A DNA stretch of 64,000 nt from Altererythrobacter epoxidivorans (GCF_001281485.1 NZ_CP012669.1:930001-994000), one strand, 5' to 3'; shown: positions 43,776-53,694, counted from the stretch's first letter. The notes: generated from the sequence alone by a model not told the origin. A program made the numbers and translations.

Positions 43776-44566
43776 CAGCCGTAGCGCCCTGTGATGTAAT
43801 CCTTCGTCCGTTCTTCGATCGGATTGGTGAAAATGTCTGAAGTGCGACCATACTCTACCATCTTGCCGAGGTGGAAGAAGGCGGTGCGCTGCGAAACGCG
43901 CGCAGCCTGCTGCATGGAGTGGGTCACGATGATGATCGCGTAGCGACCGTTGAGTTCCGCGATCAGTTCCTCGATCTTCGCGGTCGCGATCGGATCGAGT
44001 GCCGAACATGGCTCGTCCATCAGGATGACTTCCGGATCGACCGCAATTGCGCGCGCGATACAGAGGCGCTGCTGCTGGCCACCAGAAAGTGCGGTGCCCG
44101 AATCGCTCAGGCGATCCTTCACCTCGTTCCACAGGCCCGCACGCTGGAGCGAACGCTCGACGATTTCGTCGAGATCGTCCTTGCCATCGGCGAGGCCGTG
44201 GATCTTCGGTCCGTAGGCGATGTTCTCGTAAATCGACTTCGGGAACGGGTTGGGCTTCTGGAAAACCATCCCCACTCGCGCACGGAGTTGGACGACATCC
44301 ATGCCGGAGCCGTAGATGTCTTCTCCGTCCAGCTCGATGGTCCCTTCGACCCGGGCCGAAGGAATCGTGTCGTTCATGCGGTTGAGCGAGCGCAGGAAGG
44401 TCGATTTGCCGCAGCCCGACGGGCCGATGAAGGCCGTCACGAACTCCGACGGGATCTCGATCGACACGTCGTCGATCGCTTTCTTGTCGCCGTAATAGAC
44501 CGACACGCTGCGCGCGCGCATTTTTGCTTCGGTCTGCTCAAGATTGGGATGGACTACGGTCACCAC
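43775..44566 (-). CDS. pstB: Phosphate ABC transporter ATPase PstB
   Basis: Powers phosphate import at the inner membrane. 263 residues with Walker [11 protein letters not shown]-loop [11 protein letters not shown], signature LSGGQQQR, Walker [13 protein letters not shown] and switch His in IIVTHSM. The 15-residue N-terminal extension before [10 protein letters not shown] may or may not be translated. Overlaps pstA by 7 bases and phoU by 1. Confidence 0.97.
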   Translation of the reverse strand: MVTVVHPNLEQTEAKMRARSVSVYYGDKKAIDDVSIEIPSEFVTAFIGPSGCGKSTFLRSLNRMNDTIPSARVEGTIELDGEDIYGSGMDVVQLRARVGMVFQKPNPFPKSIYENIAYGPKIHGLADGKDDLDEIVERSLQRAGLWNEVKDRLSDSGTALSGGQQQRLCIARAIAVDPEVILMDEPCSALDPIATAKIEELIAELNGRYAIIIVTHSMQQAARVSQRTAFFHLGKMVEYGRTSDIFTNPIEERTKDYITGRYG

Positions 44567-45810
44567 TTTTTCTCGAATTTGTTGCGTAGGTAGATTGCAA
44601 GGCCGTTCATCACGAGGAGGAACAGCAATAGCACGATAATCGCCGCGCTGGTGCGTTCGACGAAGCCGAGGTCGATTTCATCGGACCACAGGAAGATCTG
44701 CACCGGCAGCACGGTGGCGGGCGATGTGAACCCGTCGGGCGGGGTTGCAACGAAGGCGCGCATCCCGATCATCAGCAAGGGGGCCGTTTCGCCGAGTGCG
44801 CGGGCCATGCCGATGATCGTTCCCGTCAGGATACCCGGGAGGGCAAGTGGCAGGACATGGTGGAATACCACCTGCACAGGCGATGCGCCGATGGCGAGGG
44901 CACCGTCACGGATCGACGGCGGTACCGCCTTGATCGCGTTGCGGCCTGAAATCACGATGACCGGCATTGTCATGAGGGCGAGCGTCATGCCGCCTATCAG
45001 TGGCGCGGATCGATAATTCGGGAAAATCCACAGGAAGACGGCGAGGCCGAGGAGGCCGAAAATGATCGAGGGCACGGCGGCGAGATTGTTGATCGAAACC
45101 TCGATCAGGTCGGTCCAGCGGTTCTTGGGCGCATATTCTTCCAGATAGAGCGCCGCGAGAACGCCGACCGGGAATGCCAGCGCCAGCGTAATGATCATCG
45201 TCAGGATCGAACCCTTGAGCGCGCCCCAGATACCGACCTGCTGGGGATCGGTAGCGTCTGCACGGGACAGAAAGCCGGTGTCGAAATTCCTGCCGATCAG
45301 GCCTTTCGCTTCTAGCTGCTGTGCGAGCTCCCGCGTTTCAGGATCGCCTTCGCCCCTGTAGGCCGATGCGAGATCCGCGCTGGCGGGCAATTCGAACACG
45401 ACCGACTGCCTGAGGATCGCGGGATCCTCGATCACGGCAGTGGCAACTTCGCGCCAGGCTTCGCTGCTGATCTCGCTGGCCCCTTCGTCGCCCAATGCCT
45501 GGCTGGCGAAGAATTCGATCACCTCGGGCAGTCCCTGGGCCTCGAGGTTCTGGATCGCGCCGCTTTGCGAGAGCGTCGACGGGTCGCCGGAAATGCCCGA
45601 CTCGGTAAAGTCGACAGGCACCGTCAATTCGACGCGCTGGAATCCGCCAATGCCGTTGATCGACATCGTGATCAGCAGGAATGCCAGCACGATAACCGAG
45701 AAAAGGATCGCGCCGAGGCCAAGCATCTTGAAACGCTTTTCCGCCGCGTAGCGCTGTTTCAGCCGCTTCTCGAATGCTTCGGTGCGGGTGGGGGCGATAT
45801 GCTCACTCAT
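44560..45810 (-). CDS. pstA: Phosphate ABC transporter permease PstA
   Basis: Inner-membrane channel half of the Pst system, 416 residues. After the first helix (about 28-50) comes a long periplasmic insert of about 150 residues, a DUF3333-like extension, before the five-helix permease core with the EAA-type loop [19 protein letters not shown]. It is about 120 residues longer than E. coli PstA. Overlaps pstC by 8 bases and pstB by 7. Confidence 0.95.
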   Translation of the reverse strand: MSEHIAPTRTEAFEKRLKQRYAAEKRFKMLGLGAILFSVIVLAFLLITMSINGIGGFQRVELTVPVDFTESGISGDPSTLSQSGAIQNLEAQGLPEVIEFFASQALGDEGASEISSEAWREVATAVIEDPAILRQSVVFELPASADLASAYRGEGDPETRELAQQLEAKGLIGRNFDTGFLSRADATDPQQVGIWGALKGSILTMIITLALAFPVGVLAALYLEEYAPKNRWTDLIEVSINNLAAVPSIIFGLLGLAVFLWIFPNYRSAPLIGGMTLALMTMPVIVISGRNAIKAVPPSIRDGALAIGASPVQVVFHHVLPLALPGILTGTIIGMARALGETAPLLMIGMRAFVATPPDGFTSPATVLPVQIFLWSDEIDLGFVERTSAAIIVLLLFLLVMNGLAIYLRNKFEKKW

Positions 45811-47188
45811 AAGCTTCGCGGAACCTCTTGACGACGCGAAGGGCGATGAAATTCAGCCCCAGTGTGACCAGGAACAGCACGAAACCGAGAGCGAATGCGC
45901 TGAGCGTTGCGGGGTGATCGAAACTGCCTTCGCCGGTCAGCATGGCAACGATCTGCACGGTGACCGTGGTCATTGCTTCTAGCGGGTTGACGCTGAGATT
46001 GGCTGCGGTCGAAGCTGCCATGACGACGATCATTGTTTCGCCGATCGCACGGCTGATGGCGAGCATCACGCCGGCGACGATCCCCGGCAATGCTGCCGGG
46101 ACCAGCACACGGCGAATGGTTTCAGACGTTGTCGCGCCCATGGCCAGGCTGCCATCGCGCATGGCCTGCGGAACGGCAGCGATACTGTCGTCCGCCATCG
46201 AAGATACGAATGGGATAATCATCACGCCCATGACGAGACCTGCGGCAAGCGCGCTCTCGCTGGAGGGATTGGACATGCCGGCGGACAGCGCGAGGTCGCG
46301 AATGAAAGGTGCAACGGTCAGCGCGGCGAAATAGCCATAAACCACCGTTGGAACGCCCGCGAGAATTTCCAGCGCCGGCTTCAGCCATGCGCGCCAGCGT
46401 GGATCTGCATATTGGGTAAGATAGATCGCGCTCATCAAGCCGAGCGGGATTGCGACGATCATCGCGATGATCGCACCGATGAAGATCGTGCCCCAGAACA
46501 GCGGGATAGCGCCGTAGCGGCTGCCATCTGGGTTTGCGGCATTGGCCATCGGGTCCGGTGCCCAATGCGTGCCGAAAAGGAAATCGATAGGGCTTACCAT
46601 TCCGAAAAAACGGAAGGTTTCGAACACCAGGCTGACGAAAATGCCGAGCGTGGTGAGGATCGCGACAAGCGAGGCGACGAGCAGGATGCCCATCACTGCA
46701 CGCTCGACCTTGGTGCGGGCTGCGAAGTCCGGCTTCAGCCGGAGGAAAGCCCAGCTCCCGAACAGCAGTGCAATCGCGAGCGTGGCTCCAATGCCGATCA
46801 GACGGTAGTGGGATATCGCTGCACGATACGGCTCGACCAGCGCGTCCGCTTCCTGGTTGAAGACGCCGTTTGCTGCGCCGGTGGCGACAGCACGCGCTTC
46901 ATTGAGGATTGTCTGACGCTGAAAATCGAACGCAGGCAAGTCGGCTGCGGCCGGGTCCGCGAGGACGCTTTGCGTCACGAGCTGCGGCGCAATGAAGCTC
47001 CACAGCGCGATGAAAAGAACAACGGGGATGACGGTCCACAACGCGACATACCAGGCATGGTACGACGGAAGCGAAGCCAGTCGTCCATTGGGCGACTGGC
47101 TCCGGAAGCTCCATGCTCGCGCGCGGGCCGCCAACCATCCGGCGAGCCCGAGCCCTAGGGCCAGGAGAAGCAAGATGGTTGGTGACAT
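45803..47188 (-). CDS. pstC: Phosphate ABC transporter permease PstC
   Basis: Partner permease of PstA, 461 residues. Three N-terminal membrane helices and a periplasmic loop (about 70-120) precede the usual permease core, with AVPQAMRDGSLAMGATTSETIRRVL as the EAA-type loop and SRAIGETMIVVMAAS near the substrate path. This long form is common in alphaproteobacteria. Starts 16 bases after pstS. Confidence 0.95.
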   Translation of the reverse strand: MSPTILLLLALGLGLAGWLAARARAWSFRSQSPNGRLASLPSYHAWYVALWTVIPVVLFIALWSFIAPQLVTQSVLADPAAADLPAFDFQRQTILNEARAVATGAANGVFNQEADALVEPYRAAISHYRLIGIGATLAIALLFGSWAFLRLKPDFAARTKVERAVMGILLVASLVAILTTLGIFVSLVFETFRFFGMVSPIDFLFGTHWAPDPMANAANPDGSRYGAIPLFWGTIFIGAIIAMIVAIPLGLMSAIYLTQYADPRWRAWLKPALEILAGVPTVVYGYFAALTVAPFIRDLALSAGMSNPSSESALAAGLVMGVMIIPFVSSMADDSIAAVPQAMRDGSLAMGATTSETIRRVLVPAALPGIVAGVMLAISRAIGETMIVVMAASTAANLSVNPLEAMTTVTVQIVAMLTGEGSFDHPATLSAFALGFVLFLVTLGLNFIALRVVKRFREAYE

Positions 47189-47204
47189 ACGCTAGACTAA
47201 GTCC

Positions 47205-48251
47205 TTACTTCAGTTCCGACCCGTCGAGGGTGGTGTATTCGGTAGCAGCCTTGGCGTTCTTGGCCATGACATCGTCAGGCGATGCGACAAGGCCGATCTT
47301 GGCGAGCGGGCCGTCCTTGGCCCAGCTCTTGGTCCATTCGCCGAGGTATTCCTTGAGGCCCGGGATCGCGTCGAGGTGCGCCTTCTTTACATAGACGAAC
47401 AGCGGGCGGGCGCCGGGATAGTTGAAGCTCGAGATGTTCTCGTAGGTCGGATCGACGCCATTCATGGGCAGGCCCTGCACCTTGTTGGCGTTTTCCTCAA
47501 GATAGGAATAGCCGAAAACACCGACTGCGTCCGAGTTGCCCTCGATCTTCTGCACGATCAGGTTGTCCTGCTCGCCCTGGTCGACATAGGCGCCGTCCGA
47601 ACGGACTTCGGTGCAAAGCTGGTCGTAACGGTCCTCGTCGCTTTCCTTCAGGTCCTTCATTGCCGGGTCGGTCTTGCAACCGGCTTCGAGAATCAGTTCC
47701 TTCAGCGCGTCGCGCGTGCCCGAGGTGGACGGCGGGCCGTAAACGAGGATGGGCTTGTTCGGGAGCGAAGGATCGACGTCCGACCAGTTCTTGGCCGTCT
47801 GTTCCTTGCCATAGGGCGAAGCGGCAAGTGCTTCGTAAACCATCTTGGGCGTGAGGCTCATCGTGATACCGTCCTTGGCCGAAGCAAAGGCGATCCCGTC
47901 GAGGCCGACCTGCAGTTCGATGATGTCGGTGACGCCGTTTTCCGCGCAGGTGGCGAATTCCGATGCCTTCATCCGGCGCGAAGCATTGGCCATGTCAGGC
48001 GTATCGGGGCCGAGGCCGGCACAGAACAGCTTGATGCCGCCGCCAGTACCGGTCGATTCGATGATCGGCGACTTGAACCCGGCATTCGAACGAACGAAGC
48101 TTTCGGCAACAGCCTTGGCGAACGGGAACACGGTCGAGGAGCCGACAGCGCGGATCGAATCGCGCGAACCGCCGGCGCCGCCGGTGTCGCCGCAGGCCGA
48201 AAGCGCCAGTGCCGATGCCGCAATCATCGCAATCTTAATCGTCTTGGACAT
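47205..48251 (-). CDS. pstS: Phosphate-binding lipoprotein PstS
   Basis: Periplasmic phosphate receptor. 348 residues with a lipoprotein signal (LSAC, Cys20). Ligand-binding blocks are IRAVGSSTVFPFAKAV (SST loop), STGTGGGIKLFC, ANASRRMK, LDGIAFA and PSTSGTRDAL. The ATG at 48251 is preceded by AAGGA at the right spacing and gives a compact signal peptide; a second ATG 15 bases upstream is less likely. A candidate Pho box lies 67 to 84 bases upstream. Confidence 0.95.
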   Translation of the reverse strand: MSKTIKIAMIAASALALSACGDTGGAGGSRDSIRAVGSSTVFPFAKAVAESFVRSNAGFKSPIIESTGTGGGIKLFCAGLGPDTPDMANASRRMKASEFATCAENGVTDIIELQVGLDGIAFASAKDGITMSLTPKMVYEALAASPYGKEQTAKNWSDVDPSLPNKPILVYGPPSTSGTRDALKELILEAGCKTDPAMKDLKESDEDRYDQLCTEVRSDGAYVDQGEQDNLIVQKIEGNSDAVGVFGYSYLEENANKVQGLPMNGVDPTYENISSFNYPGARPLFVYVKKAHLDAIPGLKEYLGEWTKSWAKDGPLAKIGLVASPDDVMAKNAKAATEYTTLDGSELK

Positions 48252-48317
48252 TTCAATTTCCTTCATTGAACGCGCCTGGGCGCGGGAATCTGATCGAAAG
48301 CGCCTAAGCGCCGAAAT

Positions 48318-48335
48318 GTGATCGTTTGACGACAA
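48318..48335 (-). promoter_or_regulatory. Candidate Pho box of pstS
   Basis: On the minus strand TTGTCGT-CAAA-CGATCAC: two 7-base half-sites with a 4-base spacer, each matching the CTGTCAT/C consensus at five of seven positions. Orientation and distance (67 bases before the ATG) fit activation of pstS. The match is partial. Confidence 0.4.
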
Positions 48336-48376
48336 GGTCCGGAAATCGGTATCGCCACCCCGAACCAAGCCGCGGC

Positions 48377-49768
48377 TTAGAAGTCAACCTGTGCGCGAAC
48401 CCCGAAAGCATCGACATCGTACGACGTGTCACCGCCCGAGGCGGCATAGACGGCATCGTCGTAGCTCATCTTACCGTAGTTCATCATGAAGCGGGTGTAG
48501 TCGGTCGGGGTCCAGATCATCGAAACACCGAAACCGCTCTGCTGCCCGCCGACGATCCCGGCGTCGTTGAGGTCGAGATAGTCGTAACGAAGGTTAAGCT
48601 GGATGGCCCCGATACCCCCTGCGCCAACCGGATTGGCCGGTTTGACGCGGTCGAACGTGCCGCCCTTGTAACCGCGGCTGTCGCCCCCGGTGAGGAAGTA
48701 ACCGACTTCGGCATATCCACCGAAAAAGGTCGGGTCGTCACCAATCGGCATGTCCACTTTCTGCCAGTAACCTTCGGCAGCGGCATGAAACGGGCCGTTG
48801 ATGGCTGCCGCTTCCAGACCATATCCGGTCTCGCCATCGGCACCCAACGTGCCGGTGTTGATGAAGCGCTCGCCCGTGAAGTGGACGAAGGGGCGCTGGC
48901 GATAACGAACCGTGCTGCCTCCGACGAGGTCGGTGAAGTGCAGCGAACCGCCGAAGTGAAGCTGGGTGTCGCCCATCTTGGGCATGAACACGACGCGGCC
49001 GTCGGCGCTCCAGTTCTTGTTCGACAGATCGCTGATGTTGTCGGTGAACAGGCCGCCCTGAACAAGGACATTGCCGCCCGAGTACTGGACCGAGGTGCCG
49101 ACCCGGCGTTCGAAGCCGAAGGCATCGGTATAGGCTGCACGTTCCATCATCGAGATGAAACGGCTGCTGGTCAGCTCTTCCAGGCCCTGGAAGTTGTTAT
49201 GCTGGCCGACGTTCACCTTCAGCCCGCCGTCTTCGTAGGTCAGGATGGCATCGGTGATTTCGGTTTCGTTGCCGGCAAAGTCGATTTCGAATTTGTAGCC
49301 GAACCCGCCAGGAATATCGCCTTCGACGCCGAGTCGTGCGCGGCGCACTTCGTTGCCGAAGCCATCCTCACGACCGGTCGATCCGGGTGCGTTGGTGAAG
49401 CCCGCATCATACTGGAGTCGGCCACGCGGCTTGAAGCTCCAGCCACCGGCCGCTTCAATCAGAGGGGCGCCCTTGAACTTGATGCTCGGCGCCTTGTCGG
49501 CGCTTGCCTGCGCGGCAGCGGCGCTTTCGGACGCGCTCGCGGCGCTCTGGCTAGCGGCAGCAGCAGCGGCAGTCGCCGCTTCGGCCTTCGTTTCTGCCTG
49601 GTCGAGCTCGGTTTCGAGCTGGTCTACGCGGGCGCTCAAACGTGCCAGTTCGGCGCGCAGGGCGGCGAGTTCATCAGTCGCCGAATCCTTGCCTTGGGCC
49701 AGGACCGGGGTCGCCATGGTGCAGGACAGGGCTGCAGCCGCCAGCGAAATGCGTCGAAGAGTTTTCAT
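48377..49768 (-). CDS. OprP/OprO-type phosphate porin
   Basis: An outer-membrane channel for phosphate or polyphosphate. 463 residues: signal peptide (cleavage after TPVLA), an N-terminal coiled coil (about 30-65, then an Ala/Ser-rich stretch), and a beta-barrel of the OprP family with many GxY/GxF strands, ending in the outer-membrane C-terminal Phe (RAQVDF). Context between phoR and pstS strongly supports a phosphate role. Candidate Pho half-sites lie upstream. Confidence 0.92.
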   Translation of the reverse strand: MKTLRRISLAAAALSCTMATPVLAQGKDSATDELAALRAELARLSARVDQLETELDQAETKAEAATAAAAAASQSAASASESAAAAQASADKAPSIKFKGAPLIEAAGGWSFKPRGRLQYDAGFTNAPGSTGREDGFGNEVRRARLGVEGDIPGGFGYKFEIDFAGNETEITDAILTYEDGGLKVNVGQHNNFQGLEELTSSRFISMMERAAYTDAFGFERRVGTSVQYSGGNVLVQGGLFTDNISDLSNKNWSADGRVVFMPKMGDTQLHFGGSLHFTDLVGGSTVRYRQRPFVHFTGERFINTGTLGADGETGYGLEAAAINGPFHAAAEGYWQKVDMPIGDDPTFFGGYAEVGYFLTGGDSRGYKGGTFDRVKPANPVGAGGIGAIQLNLRYDYLDLNDAGIVGGQQSGFGVSMIWTPTDYTRFMMNYGKMSYDDAVYAASGGDTSYDVDAFGVRAQVDF

Positions 49769-49824
49769 TGGACCAATGTCCTTGTCTTACGGTTTCATGA
49801 CGATCTTACCGATCGGCGACGCCT

Positions 49825-49853
49825 CTATGACCACTCTGTTACGCTTCTGTGAC
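49825..49853. promoter_or_regulatory. Three tandem Pho-box-like half-sites before the porin
   Basis: On the plus strand CTATGAC, CTGTTAC and CTGTGAC start exactly 11 bases apart (49825, 49836, 49847), separated by 4-base spacers, the layout of PhoB sites. They lie 57 to 85 bases before the porin ATG. The repeats read on the strand opposite to the porin gene, which is unusual, so activation is uncertain. Confidence 0.45.
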
Positions 49854-49907
49854 ACGACCGAGCGCCATGCGGCTGCACGGTGGAAACCCTGTGGATAACA
49901 GTGATTT

Positions 49908-51164
49908 TTAGTCCTGATCCGGTTCTGGTGTCGACTGCGCGACCGGGAACCTGACGGAAAAGGTCGTGCCTTTTCCAACAACGCTTTCGATGTCGAGACG
50001 CCCGCGATGGCGCTCCACGATGTGCTTGACGATCGCAAGACCGAGGCCGGTACCCCCTGATGCCCGGCTTCGACCGGGATCGGTGCGATAGAATCGCCGG
50101 GTGAGATGGGGCAGGTGCTCCGGTGAAATTCCCTCGCCGCGGTCGGTTACCGAAAGACATACCTGGCGGTTGCGAGCAGATTTCAGTTCTACCGTGACCT
50201 TCTCGTCCGGCGCGCCGTATTTGAGCGCGTTGTCGACGAGGTTCCGCACGAGCTGTTCGATCTGCCGCTCGTCACCCCTGATGTGGAAGTCTTCTTCGGT
50301 CGACAACTCCACGCGGGCGAAGCGGTCGTGTCCCGCACCGTCGCGCGCCGCGCGCTCTACGACAGGCATGAGAGAAAAGACGGTTTCCGGCAGGTCGTGC
50401 TTTTCAGCCTCGACCCGTGACAGTGACATCAGGTCGCTGACAAGGTTCTGCAGCCGGTTGGCCTCCTGCCTGATGCGCTCGAGAAAACGTTTCGATGTCG
50501 CCGGATCGATCGAATCCGAATCGTCGTCGAGCGTTTCGACGTAACCGATGATTGAGGCGAGGGGGGTGCGCAGCTCATGGCTGGCATTGGCAACGAAGTC
50601 CGTGTGCGCGCGGCTGATGTCCGCTTCGGCCGTCTGGTTGATCAATTCGATGACTGCCAGATCGTCCCCGACCGACTGGCGGCTGATCCGCCAGATGTCG
50701 CGACGCTGGACGAGACCGCGCACGACGGCGGTTCCGTTGCGGTCATCGGTGAGGAGGGCGATGGCTTCGGGATGGCGGAAGGCCACACGCACGTCCTGTC
50801 CGATGATATGGTTGCCCAGGATCTGGCGTGCCGATCTGTTGGCAATTGCCACCCGGTCGCGATCGGTCACCAGCAGCGGGGTGTAGGAGCTTTCGATCAG
50901 TTCTGCGATTGCTTCTCGCATGAGAGGCTGCGAGCGCTTGTTCGACTGGATTTCAGGAGGCCTGGAATGCGCGAGCATCAGCGACCCGATCCAGATCACG
51001 AGAACGGCGATGACGAGGAAAACGTCGACTCGAAACACCAGCATCGCAATGCCTGCGGCTAGGGCCAGCAAAATGCCGGCAACCGGTATCTGGTGCCCCG
51101 AATCCATCGAGGCAGGCCATAACAGGAGTAATCGTGATGTGAAGTCGCAAGGAGCGCGTGTCAT
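49908..51164 (-). CDS. phoR: Phosphate sensor histidine kinase PhoR
   Basis: Controls PhoB in response to phosphate through Pst/PhoU. About 418 residues: two N-terminal membrane helices (about 26-66), a PAS domain (about 85-180, LLVTDRDRVAIANRSARQIL), HisKA with the phosphorylated His in FVANASHELRTPLASI, and the ATPase domain (NLVDNALKYG; DRGEGISPEHL; GGTGLGLAIVKHI). The start is uncertain: GTG at 51173, ATG at 51164 or ATG at 51107, none with a clear ribosome site. It lies about 40 bases downstream of tRNA-Glu on the same strand. Confidence 0.93.
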   Translation of the reverse strand: MTRAPCDFTSRLLLLWPASMDSGHQIPVAGILLALAAGIAMLVFRVDVFLVIAVLVIWIGSLMLAHSRPPEIQSNKRSQPLMREAIAELIESSYTPLLVTDRDRVAIANRSARQILGNHIIGQDVRVAFRHPEAIALLTDDRNGTAVVRGLVQRRDIWRISRQSVGDDLAVIELINQTAEADISRAHTDFVANASHELRTPLASIIGYVETLDDDSDSIDPATSKRFLERIRQEANRLQNLVSDLMSLSRVEAEKHDLPETVFSLMPVVERAARDGAGHDRFARVELSTEEDFHIRGDERQIEQLVRNLVDNALKYGAPDEKVTVELKSARNRQVCLSVTDRGEGISPEHLPHLTRRFYRTDPGRSRASGGTGLGLAIVKHIVERHRGRLDIESVVGKGTTFSVRFPVAQSTPEPDQD

Positions 51165-51204
51165 GTTCGACACGCTGTTGAAGCACCACCTGGTAGAAGG
51201 AAGG

Positions 51205-51280
51205 TGGTGACCCCTACGGGACTCGAACCCGTGTTTCAGCCGTGAAAGGGCCGCGTCCTAGACCGCTAGACGAAGGGGCC
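51205..51280 (-). tRNA. tRNA-Glu (UUC)
   Basis: A 76-base tRNA with encoded CCA. Acceptor GGCCCCT pairs with AGGGGTC (one G-U), the anticodon stem CGGCC/GGCTG holds loop CTTTCAC giving anticodon TTC, and the T-arm is ACGGG-TTCGAGT-CCCGT. It lies between recJ and phoR, all on the minus strand. Confidence 0.97.
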
Positions 51281-51338
51281 ACTCGCTTGCGAGAACGCGC
51301 CTCTAGGCGGGTCGTTCATTGGGGTCAACCCCGATTGT

Positions 51339-53126
51339 TCAATTAATTCGGGCCGCATCCTCAAGATGCAATTCGGCCTGGGGGCGTGGACCCCAATCGT
51401 CGATTTTGACGCGACCTGCGAGATGGAAGAGCGCCCCCGTGTGACGTTGCAGCAGGGTTTGACCCATATCGCTTTCCGCAGCACGGAACGCGATCGCCTT
51501 GAACGACCGCCCGTCCTGGCCCGCAGCGATGATTCGCAAGTGATCCTTGCCCACGATGTCCGCTTTCACGATCCTGACGGGGCCAACGGCCACGCGAGGA
51601 CCGGGCCAGCCGACGCCGTAGGGGCCGGCGCGTTCGAGCGTCTCGACCAGATCGGGTGTCAGGCCGCCTGCGGAAACGGCAAGGTCGATCTGCATCTCCT
51701 GGTTCTCGCGCGCGAGCATGACCTGTTTCGCAAGCCGCTCGTCGAGAAACTCGGACAATGCATTCAACTTGGCCTCTTCTACGGTCAGACCGGCAGCCAT
51801 GGCGTGGCCGCCGCCTGCGACGAGAAGATCGTGTTCGCGGGCAGCAATAATCGCCGCTCCCAAGTCGACGCCGCTAATCGATCTGCCCGAACCCTTGCCA
51901 AGGCCTTCTTCCGAATCGAGTGCGATAACGATCGAGGGCTTGCCGGTCTTTTCCTTGATCCGGCCAGCAACGATGCCGATCACGCCGGGATGCCAGCCGT
52001 GACCGGATAGCAGGATGACGCCGCGATTGTGCTGGCTGTCGATCTGGCTTTCCGCCGCCTCCTGCACTTCCGCTTCGATCGCGCGGCGCTCTTCGTTGAG
52101 GGCCGAAAGTTGTTCGGCGATCGCGCGTGCTTCATCCATATCGGTCGTGGTGAGCAGCCTGACGCCGAGGGTCGATTCGCCCACACGGCCGCCTGCATTG
52201 ATGCGGGGGCCTAGTGCGAAGCCGAGATCGCTGCACTTTGGTGCGCGGTTCAATCGGCTTGCATCGATGAGTGCTGCCATGCCGATGCGATCACGCCGCG
52301 CCATCACCTTCAGGCCTTGCGCGACAAAAGCGCGGTTGAGCCCATGCAGGGCAGCCACATCCGCAACTGTCCCCAGGGCGACGAGGTCGAGCAACCCCAT
52401 CAGGTCGGGTTCTTGCCGGTTCTCGAAGTAGCCTTGGGCTCGCAAGGTTCGAACCAGAGCAATCGCCAGCAGGAATGCGACACCTACTGCCGCCAAATGG
52501 CCGTGCGAACTGGCGAGGTCGTTCTCGTCGAGCCGGTTGGGGTTCACCAAGGCTGCCGTGATGGGAAGGTCGGGAGAACACTTGTGGTGATCGACGACAA
52601 TGACATCGACGCCCGCATCGCTTGCCTGCTTCAATGCCTCGTGCGCCATTGCCCCGCAATCGACGGTAACGATCAGGCTCGACCCTTCATCGCCGAGCCG
52701 CACCAGCGCCTCGCCGCTTGGCCCATATCCTTCGAGCAGGCGGTCGGGAATGTAATAGCCTGCGTCGACACCCAGATCCTTGAGAAGATTGACCAGCAGG
52801 GCCGCGCTTGTCGCGCCGTCGACATCGTAATCGCCGTAGATCGTGATCTTTTCGTCGCTCAGTATCGCCTGCGCGATGCGTTCGGCTGCCACGTCCATGT
52901 CACGAAATTCGGACGGGTTCGGCAGAAATCCCTTCAGGGTCGGTTTCGCATGACGCTCGATGTCTTCTCGTGCCACGCCGCGCGTAAGCAAGAGCTGCGT
53001 GAGAATATCGTCCTCGAGGCCCGAAATACCGCCTTCGATGCCGAAATTGCCGCCACGCCACTGCCACTTCTTGCCGGATAGCGAGTGTTCGATTCCTAAT
53101 GCTGCTGAAATTGCGCGCGATGCCAT
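51339..53126 (-). CDS. recJ: Single-stranded-DNA exonuclease RecJ
   Basis: 5'-3' single-strand exonuclease for recombination and mismatch repair. 595 residues. DHH domain with IYGDYDVDGATSAALL (motif I), VTVDCGA (II), VVDHHK (III) and LGTVADVAAL (IV); DHHA1 domain with SGRSISGVDL and GGGHAMAAGLTV; C-terminal OB-fold. The ATG at 53126 is the best start; frames upstream add 26 residues of unrelated composition. Divergent from the flavodoxin-like gene across 82 bases. Confidence 0.95.
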   Translation of the reverse strand: MASRAISAALGIEHSLSGKKWQWRGGNFGIEGGISGLEDDILTQLLLTRGVAREDIERHAKPTLKGFLPNPSEFRDMDVAAERIAQAILSDEKITIYGDYDVDGATSAALLVNLLKDLGVDAGYYIPDRLLEGYGPSGEALVRLGDEGSSLIVTVDCGAMAHEALKQASDAGVDVIVVDHHKCSPDLPITAALVNPNRLDENDLASSHGHLAAVGVAFLLAIALVRTLRAQGYFENRQEPDLMGLLDLVALGTVADVAALHGLNRAFVAQGLKVMARRDRIGMAALIDASRLNRAPKCSDLGFALGPRINAGGRVGESTLGVRLLTTTDMDEARAIAEQLSALNEERRAIEAEVQEAAESQIDSQHNRGVILLSGHGWHPGVIGIVAGRIKEKTGKPSIVIALDSEEGLGKGSGRSISGVDLGAAIIAAREHDLLVAGGGHAMAAGLTVEEAKLNALSEFLDERLAKQVMLARENQEMQIDLAVSAGGLTPDLVETLERAGPYGVGWPGPRVAVGPVRIVKADIVGKDHLRIIAAGQDGRSFKAIAFRAAESDMGQTLLQRHTGALFHLAGRVKIDDWGPRPQAELHLEDAARIN

Positions 53127-53208
53127 ACGATGCAGGATAAACCATCGGGCCAGTCGCTGCCAGTGCCGCGAGATTGACAATCGACAGGCTGCAGGCTTCA
53201 CCAAGCAT

Positions 53209-53694
53209 ATGAGCGAGAAGACGCTTTTGGTCGTCTGGCACAGCCGGACCGGTGCGAGTGAAGCGATGGCGAAAGCGGTCGCGAAGGGGGCTGGCGAGGC
53301 AGCACTTCTGCTGAAAGCAGAGGGAGTGCGGCGCGAAGATTTCGAGTCCGCCGGTGCCTATTGCTTCGTCTGCCCGGAAAATCTCGCAAGCATGAGCGGG
53401 ATGATGAAAGAGATGTTCGACAGGCTGTATTATCCGTTGCTCGGATCGATAGAGGGGCGAGCCTACGCCACGATCATTGCCGCTGGTTCGGATGGCGAGG
53501 GCGCACAGCGCCAGATCGATCGCATCGCTACAGGTTGGCGGCTGCGCCGGGTCATGGACGAGATGATCGTCAATTTCGACGCACAGACGCCTGCGGAAAT
53601 ACTCGCCATGAAAACTGTGCCGCAATCCATAATCGATGATTGCCAGGATCTCGGTTCCGGAATGGCAGAGGGACTGCGCCTCGGTATTTTCTAA
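53209..53694 (+). CDS. Flavodoxin-like/NAD(P)H-dependent oxidoreductase family protein
   Basis: A 161-residue protein with a flavodoxin-like fold: the FMN phosphate loop WHSRTGASEAMA near residue 10, then AGAYCFVCPENLASMSGMMKEMFDRLYYPL, which resembles the FMN ring site of flavodoxin-type reductases, and ATIIAAGSDGEGAQRQ near 105. Probably an FMN-binding electron carrier or reductase; its partner is unknown. No signal peptide. Confidence 0.82.
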   Translation: MSEKTLLVVWHSRTGASEAMAKAVAKGAGEAALLLKAEGVRREDFESAGAYCFVCPENLASMSGMMKEMFDRLYYPLLGSIEGRAYATIIAAGSDGEGAQRQIDRIATGWRLRRVMDEMIVNFDAQTPAEILAMKTVPQSIIDDCQDLGSGMAEGLRLGIF

